Both the position numbers and the translations under genes were made by a program. A stretch of 59,011 nt of DNA from Solirubrobacteraceae bacterium (GTDB taxonomy: Bacteria > Actinomycetota > Thermoleophilia > Solirubrobacterales > Solirubrobacteraceae): the NCBI GenBank assembly GCA_017882445.1, contig JADGPK010000014.1:1-59011 (forward strand). Direction: 5' to 3'. Numbering within the stretch: the first letter of the stretch is position 1; each line of letters starts with the position of its first letter. Positions 1 to 6,962 of this stretch are shown in pieces. The notes below the pieces were generated by a model. That model saw nothing but the letters and a program-made list of their open reading frames with translations, was not told where the DNA came from and ran no database searches.

Positions 1-10
1 ACCTTCTCCA

Positions 11-67
11 TGCGGGCGTACCTCCATCGCTTGGTCTTGTCAGGACAAAGCGGAGGCTACGCCCGCA
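11..67. repeat. long imperfect inverted repeat (hairpin)
   Basis: Arms at 11-25 and 52-67 pair over 15 positions with one bulged base. The loop contains a second small stem (37-41 with 44-48). The hairpin covers the 3' end and stop codon of the small minus-strand gene at 40-216. It could end that transcript, though there is no T-run, or be a recombination or transposon-end structure. The six bases accttc occur on both sides (1-6 and 67-72). Confidence 0.5.
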
Positions 68-216
68 CCTTCAAATCCCCCGGCTCCTGGGACGCGACCC
101 TTTATGCCGTCAAGAATCTCTTGGTGATCTGCACAGAAGCGACGATTTGGTGCTGGCGGAAGCAAACAGTGAGGATAGCTCCCACAGAACTCGCTATTTT
201 TTCTTGGCTTGCGCAT
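40..216 (-). CDS. small protein with Cys/His zinc-knuckle-like motif
   Basis: A 58-residue basic protein of unknown function. It has C-x5-C at residues 11-17 and C-x2-H at 28-31, spaced like a small zinc-binding knuckle (a motif of the form RRFCADH is visible). The ATG at 216 overlaps by 23 bases the end of the truncated gene upstream on the same strand, suggesting translational coupling. G+C is lower than in the core genome, in keeping with transfer. Its stop codon sits in the loop of the 11-67 hairpin. The function is unknown and the gene may be a passenger of the element. Confidence 0.45.
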   Translation of the reverse strand: MRKPRKNSEFCGSYPHCLLPPAPNRRFCADHQEILDGIKGRVPGAGGFEGAGVASALS

Positions 217-360
217 CAATCTCAGCAAAAGCTTCGTTGGGTGAAAGGCCATCCTCAACGATTCTCTGCTGCTGCCTAGCAGATCTCATTTGCTCGGAAT
301 AAACATCGGCGGTGAAACGTCGTCGTGCTGCTTGCTCGTTGTCATCCTCTAAGACGTTCG
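194..360 (-). pseudogene. 3' end of a truncated gene of unknown function
   Basis: The minus-strand frame closing with TAG at 194-196 reads as a convincing protein C-terminus, rich in Arg, Gln, Glu and Ala, ending in AQAKKK. It includes the segment LSPNEAFAEIDAQ. The frame stays open rightward to a stop at 386-388 with no start codon in a sensible place, and sequence character changes near 350-365. I read it as the last 55 or so codons of a gene cut off by recombination. Its charged helical tail could suit a small DNA-binding or antitoxin-type protein, but nothing identifies it. Confidence 0.4.
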
Positions 361-461
361 CGACGATCAAGCGCGGCCTGGAGGCTTACGCTCAGCGCGA
401 AGGCGTCACGCTGACCGCGCAGGACGCGGGATCGCTCGAGCTCGCGGGAGGCGATGCGTGA
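303..461 (+). pseudogene. 3' end of a gene upstream of the integrase cluster
   Basis: The frame ending in TGA at 459-461 gives a protein-like C-terminus from about 357 onward (segments TIKRGLEAYAQREG and LTAQDAGSLELAGGDA). Before about 350 the same frame reads unlike the rest and has a stop at 300-302. A GTG at 312 would give a 49-residue product, but a gene whose 5' part was lost at the junction is more likely. Its stop overlaps the next start (TGATG), and it ends in GGDA like the next two proteins of the cluster. Confidence 0.4.
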
Positions 462-829
462 TGGCCGGGCCAACCCCGCGGTGTCCGCGATGCGCCTCGC
501 GCTTTATGGAGGTCGAAGAGCCGCGCGAACCCGATCCGGAGTTCGACCGGCTGTTCGATGAACGGTGGGAGGAGCTGTTCGGCGAGCCGCCGGCACCGGG
601 CGAAAGCTCACTGGGCGTGGAGTTCAGGGACGCCGCCCTCAGTCGCACGACGCGAGACGGTGGGGCTCCGATCTACATATGCCCGCGCTGTGGAGAGTTG
701 GAGGCCATAGCCCAAAGTTACGACCGGCTGATCCCGTTTACGGAGTGGCCGCTGACTCTGGAGCGACTGATCGAAGAGGAGCGAGCTTGGTACATCTTCA
801 ATCGTCCAGCGAAGGGAGGCGATGCATGA
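461..829 (+). CDS. phage-type zinc-ribbon protein
   Basis: A 122-residue acidic protein with two CxxC pairs: CPRC near residue 8 and ICPRCGELEA near residue 72, preceded by the segment ALSRTTRDGGAPIYI. Short proteins with a serine-arginine stretch followed by a YIC-xx-CG zinc half-site are common in actinobacterial phages and integrative elements; their function is not established. The ATG at 461 is preceded by a strong GGAGG (446-450 region) and overlaps the upstream stop by one base. A GTG at 458 is an alternative. It lies in a four-gene run ending in the integrase, so it probably belongs to the element. Confidence 0.65.
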   Translation: MAGPTPRCPRCASRFMEVEEPREPDPEFDRLFDERWEELFGEPPAPGESSLGVEFRDAALSRTTRDGGAPIYICPRCGELEAIAQSYDRLIPFTEWPLTLERLIEEERAWYIFNRPAKGGDA

Positions 830-1038
830 TGGCGCGGCTGACCCTAGTCCCGACATCGTGCACGGCCGATCACAACACCGGCGAGGCGTTGCTCAACGAC
901 GTGTTCGACATGCTCAGCGAGCGCCTCCCTTACCTGCCGCTGGAGGACCCGGCGCGCCCGGCTCTCGCCGCGCTGTGCCCGATGCTTGCCCAATCGCTTG
1001 GGCGGTCCCGCTTGGCCCTGATCGGAGGCGATGCGTGA
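829..1038 (+). CDS. small element-encoded protein, unknown function
   Basis: A protein of 69 residues starting MARLTLVPTS and ending in GGDA. ATG at 829 overlaps the previous stop codon by one base and has GGAGG just upstream; an ATG at 826 in the same frame is equally possible. Its own stop overlaps the integrase start by one base. No domain is recognised. Position directly before the integrase would suit a recombination directionality factor, but it lacks an obvious winged-helix pattern, so that is only a guess. Confidence 0.55.
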   Translation: MARLTLVPTSCTADHNTGEALLNDVFDMLSERLPYLPLEDPARPALAALCPMLAQSLGRSRLALIGGDA

Positions 1039-2312
1039 TGGCGCGTCCAACGACAGGCAGCGTGATCGAGCACCAGGGGCGCGACGGACGCACGTACAGG
1101 GCGCTGCGGTTCGTCGCCTACGGCAAGCGTCGGCACGTGTCGCTCGGGCCAGTGAGCGCCGAGGACGCGGAGCGTGAGCTGTCGCACGTCATCGCGGACG
1201 TGCAGCGCGGCAGGTGGAAGCCGGCGGCGGTCGAGGCGCCACCGGAGCCCACGCCCGTCCCGACGTTCGGTGTGTTCGCGATGGAGTGGTGGGCGCTCAC
1301 CAAAGACCAGCTGGCCCCGAGCACGCAGGCGGACTACTGGTGGCGGCTGACGGTCCACCTGGCGAAGTACTTCAACGAGCTGCGGCTCGACGCGATCACG
1401 TTCGACACGGTGGAGCGCTATATCGCCGCGAAGCTCGCGGAAGATGACCCGCTGTCGGCCAGGTCGATCAACATGACCGTGACGCTGCTGGGGGCGATTC
1501 TGGAGCGTGCTGTGGAGCGCGAGCTGATCGGACGCAACCCGGCGAAGGGGAAGGGCCGCAGGGTCCGCGAACGGGCGCCTACGCGGTCCTATCTGGACGC
1601 TGCGGGGCAGATCGTCGCGCTACTGAACGCGGCGGGCGAGCTGGACGGGACGGCACCCTCCAACCGTCAGCACGTCGAGCGCCGGGCGATGATCGCAACG
1701 CTCACGTTCGCGGGCCTTCGCATCGGGGAGATGTGCGCGCTGCGCTGGCGCGATGTCGACCTCGCCGGGGGATGGCTGCGCGTCGGGGAGTCCAAGACGG
1801 ACGCTGGACGGCGTCGGGTGAAGATCCGGGGTGCCCTGCGGGACGAGCTGCTTGCGGTCCGTGGGCGCCACCAGGACGCGCCGCAGAGCGCCTACGTGTT
1901 CGCCACGTCGGAGGGTGGCCGGCTGAGCCCGGACAACTTCCGATCACGGGTACTCGGCCGTCCGGCGACGATCGTGGACGGCGAGGAGAAGGCCGGCACG
2001 GGTGCGGTGGGCCGCGCGAACAAGCAGCTCGAGGCGGGGGGCCTGCCGCCGCTGCCGAAGCTCACACCGCACTCGCTGAGGCGCACGTTCGCCTCCCTGC
2101 TGTACGCGCTCGGCGAGGACCCCGGCGTCGTCATGGACGAGATGGGGCACACGGACCCGGCGTTGGCGCTCCGCGTCTACCGCCAGTCGATGCGCCGCGG
2201 CGACGGTGAGAAGGCGCAGCTGCAGGCCCTCGTGGAGGGCGGGATAGTGGCAGTCGGTGGCAGACGAGAGGAAAACACGACCGCCGAGCACTCCGCCAGC
2301 GAAGCCGCCTGA
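1038..2312 (+). CDS. int: tyrosine recombinase / phage-type integrase
   Basis: A site-specific recombinase of 424 residues that would catalyse integration and excision of the element. Residues 1-65 resemble an arm-binding N-terminal region. A SAM-like core-binding domain spans about 75-175. The catalytic domain shows GLRIGE with Arg228, a basic SKTDAGRRR strand, HSLRRT with His345 and Arg348, MGH, and the Tyr381 nucleophile in LRVYRQ. All expected catalytic residues are present, so it is probably active. ATG at 1038 is chosen because GGAGG lies 8 bases upstream and it overlaps the preceding stop; an in-frame upstream extension to 822 is noise over other genes. The gene points toward tRNA-Arg, the likely integration target. 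Confidence 0.92.
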   Translation: MARPTTGSVIEHQGRDGRTYRALRFVAYGKRRHVSLGPVSAEDAERELSHVIADVQRGRWKPAAVEAPPEPTPVPTFGVFAMEWWALTKDQLAPSTQADYWWRLTVHLAKYFNELRLDAITFDTVERYIAAKLAEDDPLSARSINMTVTLLGAILERAVERELIGRNPAKGKGRRVRERAPTRSYLDAAGQIVALLNAAGELDGTAPSNRQHVERRAMIATLTFAGLRIGEMCALRWRDVDLAGGWLRVGESKTDAGRRRVKIRGALRDELLAVRGRHQDAPQSAYVFATSEGGRLSPDNFRSRVLGRPATIVDGEEKAGTGAVGRANKQLEAGGLPPLPKLTPHSLRRTFASLLYALGEDPGVVMDEMGHTDPALALRVYRQSMRRGDGEKAQLQALVEGGIVAVGGRREENTTAEHSASEAA

Positions 2313-2315
2313 ATG

Positions 2316-2343
2316 AGAAAACCCCGCATTAGCAGGGCTTTCT
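2316..2343 (-). terminator. rho-independent terminator behind tRNA-Arg
   Basis: Read on the minus strand, CCCTGC and GCGGGG pair (one G-U) around a TAAT loop and are followed by TTTTCTC. On the plus strand the stem contains a C-A mismatch, so it works better for the tRNA than for the integrase, though it could serve both. If the integration model is right, this terminator is supplied by the element rather than by the original chromosome. Confidence 0.55.
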
Positions 2344-2347
2344 CCAG

Positions 2348-2420
<73 letters not shown>

Positions 2421-2506
2421 AGACGACGCCGCACGGACGACATCCCCGGGCTCGGAGCTTAGCGCCCCGCTGAGCAGCCGACCTGCCGCGTCGGGCGCTC
2501 CGTCGC

Positions 2507-2512
2507 TACCGT
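2507..2512 (+). promoter_or_regulatory. -10-like box TACCGT before rnz
   Basis: TACCGT ends 7 bases before the rnz ATG and there is no Shine-Dalgarno sequence, consistent with a leaderless transcript. No convincing -35 is seen. Confidence 0.35.
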
Positions 2513-2519
2513 TGCGAGC

Positions 2520-3515
2520 ATGGATCTGTCGCTGTTCTTCCTCGGCACCGCCGGGTCGGTTCCGAGCGCGCGCCGCGGGTTGCCCGCCGTGCTGGTCCGC
2601 CGCGGCGGCGACCGGCTGCTGTTCGACTGCGGCGAAGGCACCCAGCGCCAGCTGCTGCGCTCGGTCGGGCTCGTGGACCTCGACACCGTGTTCATCACCC
2701 ACTTCCATGCCGATCACTGGCTCGGGCTGCCGGGGATGCTGAAGTCCTTCGGCCTGCGCGAGCGCACCGAGCCGCTGACGGTGTACGGGCCGGCCGGGTT
2801 GAGCGAGCTGATGGGCGTGATGCGCGTCGTGTACGGCCGCCTGCCCTACGAGCTGAGCGTGGTCGAGCTCGAGCCCGCGCAGACGGTGGCCCGCGACGGT
2901 TATCTGATCGCAGCGGTTCCCGTGCGTCACAAGGGCGCGAGCTCGTTCGGCTACGCGCTCGTGGAGGAGCCGCGGCCCGGTCACCTGGACGCGCGCCTGG
3001 CCGAGGAGCTGGGCGTGAGGCCCGGACCGGACTTCGGCCGCCTGCAGCGCGGAGAGACGGTGGCGGGGGTCAAGCCCGAGCAGGTGATGGGACCGACCCG
3101 CGAGGGACGCAAGGTCGTGATCTCCGGTGACACGATTCCGTGCGACGCGCTGGCTCTGGCCGCGCACGAAGCCGACGTGCTCGTGCACGAGGCGACGTTC
3201 GCCGAGGAGGAGTCAGAGCGCGCACAGCAGACGCTTCACAGCACCGCGCGCCAGGCCGCCGAACTGGCACGCGACGCCGCCGTGCGTCTGCTCGCGCTCA
3301 CGCACGTCTCGAGCCGCTATCCCGGCGGCGAGCTCCGCGAGCAGGCCCGGGCGGTGTTCGCCGCCACCGAGGCGCCCCGTGACTTCGACACGATCGAGGT
3401 GCCCTTCCCGGAGCGCGGCGGCGCGACGCTCGTGCGCTGGTCAGAGCGTCAGGCGCGCGAGCGCGAGACGGGGGAGACGCTCCCGGCGCCGCGCGAGCCC
3501 GTCGCGTCCCCCTGA
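2520..3515 (+). CDS. rnz: ribonuclease Z
   Basis: A metallo-beta-lactamase-fold endonuclease of 331 residues that matures tRNA 3' ends, especially those lacking encoded CCA (as in the tRNA-Arg next door). The zinc motif HFHADHWLGLPG is near residues 61-72, further ligands occur in RHKGASSFGY, SGDT and HEATF, and a late His lies in LALTHVSSRY. Length and motif order fit the long-established bacterial RNase Z family. ATG at 2520 starts directly with the first beta strand. It lies just upstream of the pyr operon with 49 bases between. Confidence 0.9.
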   Translation: MDLSLFFLGTAGSVPSARRGLPAVLVRRGGDRLLFDCGEGTQRQLLRSVGLVDLDTVFITHFHADHWLGLPGMLKSFGLRERTEPLTVYGPAGLSELMGVMRVVYGRLPYELSVVELEPAQTVARDGYLIAAVPVRHKGASSFGYALVEEPRPGHLDARLAEELGVRPGPDFGRLQRGETVAGVKPEQVMGPTREGRKVVISGDTIPCDALALAAHEADVLVHEATFAEEESERAQQTLHSTARQAAELARDAAVRLLALTHVSSRYPGGELREQARAVFAATEAPRDFDTIEVPFPERGGATLVRWSERQARERETGETLPAPREPVASP

Positions 3516-3530
3516 TACATTTGGTGCTGC

Positions 3531-3563
3531 TCCTTTAACCCGGTCCCGCGAGGCCAGGAAGGA
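3531..3563 (+). promoter_or_regulatory. PyrR-binding stem-loop over the pyrR ribosome-binding site
   Basis: The core at 3542-3555, GGTCCCGCGAGGCC, matches the PyrR binding-loop consensus ARUCCNGNGAGGYU at all but the first and last base. It folds as GG/CC, a bulged U, then CC/GG around loop CGCGA. A lower stem pairs TCCTT (3531-3535) with AAGGA (3559-3563). That AAGGA is the pyrR Shine-Dalgarno sequence, so PyrR bound here would block translation. No terminator lies between, so translational repression, as known for mycobacterial PyrR, fits better than the attenuation seen in Bacillus. Confidence 0.75.
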
Positions 3564-3564
3564 A

Positions 3565-4128
3565 ATGATGGGAAGCAGCGAGAAAGTGGTCCTCCACGAG
3601 GAGGAGATCGGCCGGGCGCTGACGCGCATCGCGCACGAGATCCTCGAGCGCAACCCCCGCGAGCGTGTGCCGGCTCTGGTCGGGATCCACCGTCGGGGCG
3701 CCTTCCTCGCGCAGCGACTGCACGGGCTGCTGGAGGATCTGCTCGACACGGAGGTCCCGCTCGGCGATCTCGACATCGGCTTCTACCGCGACGATGTCTC
3801 CACCCGGCCGGACGCTCCGGTGGTGCACGCCTCGCACATCGACTTCGACGTGACCGGGCTGACGGTCGTGATCGTGGACGACGTCCTCTTCACCGGGCGC
3901 ACCGTTCGCGCCGCGATCGAGGCGCTGTTCGCCTACGGCCGGCCCGAGCGAGTGCAGCTGGCGGTGCTCGCCGACCGCGGTCACCGCGAGATCCCGATCC
4001 GTCCCGACTACGTGGGCAAGAACCTGCCGACCGCCCGGGCCGAGCACGTGCACGTTCGACTGCGCGAGCTCGACGGCGTCGATGAGGTCGCAATCGCAGC
4101 CCCCGCTGCGCTGGAGAGCCCCGCGTGA
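3565..4128 (+). CDS. pyrR: PyrR, pyrimidine operon RNA-binding regulator / uracil phosphoribosyltransferase
   Basis: A 187-residue type I phosphoribosyltransferase-fold protein. The PRPP-binding loop reads VVIVDDVLFTGRT near residues 92-104, and the N-terminal half has the usual RIAHEILER and GIHRRGAFLA segments. In this family uridine nucleotides promote binding to a conserved RNA loop in pyr mRNA; such a loop is visible immediately upstream. Start: ATG at 3565 (or 3568), 4-7 bases after AGGAAGGA. The gene ends in a GTGA overlap with pyrB, making it the first gene of the operon. Confidence 0.93.
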   Translation: MMGSSEKVVLHEEEIGRALTRIAHEILERNPRERVPALVGIHRRGAFLAQRLHGLLEDLLDTEVPLGDLDIGFYRDDVSTRPDAPVVHASHIDFDVTGLTVVIVDDVLFTGRTVRAAIEALFAYGRPERVQLAVLADRGHREIPIRPDYVGKNLPTARAEHVHVRLRELDGVDEVAIAAPAALESPA

Positions 4129-5093
4129 AGCACCTGCTCTCGATCGAGGATCTCGACCGTGCCGCGATCGAACGGATCATCGCGCAGGCGGAGCGCTTCG
4201 CCGAGGTCGCAGACCGTGAGATCAAGAAGGTGCCCGCGCTGCGCGGACGCATGGTGCTGAACCTGTTCTATGAGGCCTCAACGCGCACCCGCAGCTCGTT
4301 CGAGCTTGCCGCCAAGCGCCTGTCGGCCGACGTCGTGAACTTCGCCGCCAGCGGCTCGAGCGTCGAGAAGGGCGAGTCCCTGAAGGACACCGTTCTCACG
4401 CTCAGCGCACACAAGCCCGACGCGATCGTGCTGCGCACTCCCTGGGCCGGGGCCTCCGCGCTCGTCTCGAAATGGTGCGACGCCGCGATCGTGAACGCCG
4501 GCGACGGCAAGCACGAGCATCCCACCCAGGCGCTGCTCGACGTGTACACGCTGCACCGGCGCTTCGGTCGGCTCGACGGAGCCACGATCTGGATAGTCGG
4601 CGACGTCGCCCACTCCCGCGTCGCGCGCTCGAACGTGCTCGCCTTCCAGCGGATGGGCGCGCACGTCACGATCGCCGGCCCGCCGACGCTGATCCCGCGC
4701 GGAATCGAGCAGCTCGGATGCGAGGTGCGCTACACGCTCGACGAGCTCGCCTCGGCCGACATCGTCTACGCGTTGCGCATGCAGCACGAGCGGATGAGCG
4801 AGACCTGGGTGCCCTCGATGCGCGAGTACGCCACGTGGTACCAGATCAACGCGCGTCGCCTGACGGCGCGCCAGGTCCTGATGCACCCCGGCCCCGTCAA
4901 CCGCGGCGTGGAGGTTTCCGGGGAGGTCGTGGACTCACCCCAGGCGGTGATCACCGCCCAGGTCGAGGCCGGCGTCGTGGTGCGCATGGCCGTCCTCTAC
5001 GAGCTGCTTGCAGGGGCCCGGGAGCCCCGTGCGGTGTCCGATCGCGCGCCGGTAGCCGGCGTGGCGGCGGCCGGCGGGGGTCCGCTGGCATGA
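4125..5093 (+). CDS. pyrB: aspartate carbamoyltransferase catalytic subunit
   Basis: Joins carbamoyl phosphate and L-aspartate to give N-carbamoyl-aspartate, the committed step of pyrimidine synthesis. A protein of 322 residues; the carbamoyl-phosphate loop STRTR is at 52-56 and HPTQ at 132-135, with GDVAHSRVARSN and HPGPVNRG downstream, all diagnostic. No pyrI partner is present, as usual outside enterics and archaea. GTG start overlapping the pyrR stop (GTGA); the gene overlaps pyrC by ATGA. The last 25 or so residues after LLAG are a low-complexity Ala/Gly tail. Confidence 0.95.
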   Translation: MKHLLSIEDLDRAAIERIIAQAERFAEVADREIKKVPALRGRMVLNLFYEASTRTRSSFELAAKRLSADVVNFAASGSSVEKGESLKDTVLTLSAHKPDAIVLRTPWAGASALVSKWCDAAIVNAGDGKHEHPTQALLDVYTLHRRFGRLDGATIWIVGDVAHSRVARSNVLAFQRMGAHVTIAGPPTLIPRGIEQLGCEVRYTLDELASADIVYALRMQHERMSETWVPSMREYATWYQINARRLTARQVLMHPGPVNRGVEVSGEVVDSPQAVITAQVEAGVVVRMAVLYELLAGAREPRAVSDRAPVAGVAAAGGGPLA

Positions 5094-6436
5094 GGTCCGT
5101 CGACCCGCTCGTGAGCGCAGCGCAGCGCCCGGCGGAGTTGCTGCTCCGCGACGTCCGCGTGCTCGATCCTCGCGCGGGGGCGGATGCGCGTCTGGATGTG
5201 CGGGTCAGCGGCGGACGCATCGCCGAGCTCGGTGAGCCGGGAACGGTCGAGACTGGAGAGCAGGAGCTCGTCGAGGGCCACGGCCGCCTCACGCTGACAC
5301 CCGCCTTCTTCGACCCCCATGTCCACCTGCGCACGCCCGGGCAGGAGCACAAGGAGGACCTCGCGACCGGCACGCGAGCCGCCGCGGCCGGCGGCTTCGG
5401 GGCGGTGATCGCGATGCCGAACACCGATCCCGTGCTCGATTCCGCGCCGCTGCTCCGCTCGCTGCGCGACGCCGCCGCGCGGGAGGCGAGGGTTCCGGTG
5501 GGCTTCCTGCCGGCGATCACGCGCGGCCTTCAGGGCGAGCAGCTCACCGAGATGGCCGAGCTCCGTCAGGAGGGCGCCCTGGGATTCACCGACGACGGCG
5601 TGCCGGTGCAGAGCGCCGGGATGCTGCGCAAGGCGCTGCAGTACCAGCGGCTGTGCGGCGGGGTCCTCGCGCTGCACGAGGAGGACCGAACGCTCTCACG
5701 CGGCGGCGCGATGAACGAGGGCGCGGTCAGCGCAGCGCTCGGGATCGCAGGCATCCCCACGGTCGCCGAGTCGACGATGGTCGCCCGTGACGCCGCGCTG
5801 GCCGGCTATGAGGACGCACGCGTGCATTTCCAGCACCTCAGCTGCGCCGCGTCCGTCGATGCGGTCGCCGACGCCAAGGCGCGCGGCTGGCGTGTCAGCG
5901 CAGAGGTCTCGCCTCACCACCTGATGCTCACCGAGTCCGACGTGCGGGGGATGGACACGCGCATGAAGATGCACCCGCCGCTCACCACCGAGACTGACCG
6001 CCACGCGCTGATCGGGGCGCTGCGCGCAGGCACGATCGATTGCGTGGCGACCGACCATGCCCCGCACGCGCGCGACGAGAAGGAGGTGCCGTTCGAGCAG
6101 GCGCCGATGGGGACGACCGGGCTGGAGACCGCCTTCGCGGCGCTCTACAGCGGCCTCGTGCTACCGGGGATCCTCGAGCTCGGCCTGCTGGTGGAGCGGA
6201 TGACCGCCGGCGCCGCGCTGTTCGACCTCCCGGCGCCGCTGTTGGCGCTCGGCGAGCCGGCCAACATCGTTCTCCTGGACCTGGACGCCGAGTGGATCGT
6301 CGGCGAGCACGGCTGGCAGAGCCGCTCTGAGAACTGCTGCTTCGCCGGCAGGCGCCTGCAGGGCCGCGTGCTGCTGACGGTCGCCGCCGGCGCTGTCGCC
6401 CATCGTGACCGCGCTCTGGCGACGGTGGAGCTCTGA
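5090..6436 (+). CDS. pyrC: dihydroorotase
   Basis: Cyclises N-carbamoyl-aspartate to dihydroorotate. A protein of 448 residues of the type I multidomain amidohydrolase class. It has HVHLR at 77-81 (first metal ligands), MPNTDP, MNEGAVSAALGIAG, SPHHL, and CVATDHAPHARDEK with the catalytic Asp, followed by a small beta domain at the end. ATG overlaps the pyrB stop. The in-frame extension upstream into pyrB is rejected because it is only a shadow of pyrB. It overlaps the next gene by one base. Confidence 0.95.
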   Translation: MRSVDPLVSAAQRPAELLLRDVRVLDPRAGADARLDVRVSGGRIAELGEPGTVETGEQELVEGHGRLTLTPAFFDPHVHLRTPGQEHKEDLATGTRAAAAGGFGAVIAMPNTDPVLDSAPLLRSLRDAAAREARVPVGFLPAITRGLQGEQLTEMAELRQEGALGFTDDGVPVQSAGMLRKALQYQRLCGGVLALHEEDRTLSRGGAMNEGAVSAALGIAGIPTVAESTMVARDAALAGYEDARVHFQHLSCAASVDAVADAKARGWRVSAEVSPHHLMLTESDVRGMDTRMKMHPPLTTETDRHALIGALRAGTIDCVATDHAPHARDEKEVPFEQAPMGTTGLETAFAALYSGLVLPGILELGLLVERMTAGAALFDLPAPLLALGEPANIVLLDLDAEWIVGEHGWQSRSENCCFAGRRLQGRVLLTVAAGAVAHRDRALATVEL

Positions 6437-6960
6437 TGGGCCTGCTCTCGCGGGATCGCGCCGCCCTGGTCGTGGTCGACGTCCAGGAGGGCTTTCGCTC
6501 CTACGCCTGCTTCGACACGGTCGCGGGCGCCTGTGCGAAGCTCGTGCAGGCTGCACGCATCCTCGAGGTCCCGGCGCTCGTGAGCGAGCAGTATCCGAGA
6601 GGCCTCGGCAGCACCGCCCCGGAGGTCGGACTGCTGGATGAGCCGCGGATCGAGAAGACGGTGTTCTCGGCGGCGCGCGCCGACGGGTTCGCCCTGAAGG
6701 GACGCGATCAGGCGATCGTGTGCGGCATCGAGGCGCACGTCTGTGTCAGCCAGACCGTCCACGATCTGCTCGACGCGGGCGTCGAGGTGCACGTCCCGGC
6801 CGACGCGGTCGGCTCGCGCCACGAGGTCGACTACGAGCGCGCGCTGGAGCGCATGGAGCGCGCCGGAGCGGTCGTGAGCACGGTGGAGGCGGCTCTGTTC
6901 GAGTTGCTCGAGCGGGCCGGCACGCCCGAGTTCAAGGCCGTCCAGAAGCTGATCGTCTGA
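6436..6960 (+). CDS. isochorismatase-family cysteine hydrolase in the pyr operon
   Basis: A 174-residue Rossmann-like hydrolase. The presumed triad is Asp15 (VVVDVQ), Lys74 (EKTVFSA) and Cys103 (GIEAHVCVSQT), all present. The family includes isochorismatase, nicotinamidase, N-carbamoylsarcosine amidase and ureidoacrylate amidohydrolase (RutB). It most resembles the short hydrolases related to eukaryotic ISOC1/ISOC2, whose substrates are poorly known. Both junctions are tight: TGATG overlap with pyrC and 2 bases before carA. So it is co-translated with carbamoyl-phosphate and dihydroorotate enzymes. A role in clearing a carbamoylated or ureido side product is an inference from position only. 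Confidence 0.85.
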   Translation: MGLLSRDRAALVVVDVQEGFRSYACFDTVAGACAKLVQAARILEVPALVSEQYPRGLGSTAPEVGLLDEPRIEKTVFSAARADGFALKGRDQAIVCGIEAHVCVSQTVHDLLDAGVEVHVPADAVGSRHEVDYERALERMERAGAVVSTVEAALFELLERAGTPEFKAVQKLIV

Positions 6961-6962
6961 CG

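Larger units (their letters stand above)
1..2347. mobile_element. right end of an integrated genetic element (partial)
   Basis: A tyrosine recombinase gene (1038-2312) lies 35 bases from the 3' end of a tRNA-Arg gene, the usual arrangement for phages and integrative elements that insert into tRNA genes. Upstream are three small coupled genes, one of them a phage-like zinc-ribbon protein, and a patch (about 1-355) that is visibly poorer in G+C than the rest. The element enters from the left edge, so its far end is not in view. I found no second copy of the tRNA 3' end between 1 and 2300, so the other attachment site must lie outside the window. Confidence 0.7.

Noticed and set aside
822-1037. 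N-terminal extension of the integrase to 822
   Set aside because: It covers two coupled small genes in other frames. The ATG at 1038 has a strong ribosome-binding site and starts at the expected domain.
1-2300. Second copy of the tRNA-Arg 3' end (attachment site)
   Set aside because: Looked for the T-arm/acceptor sequence on both strands and did not find it; it must lie outside the window.
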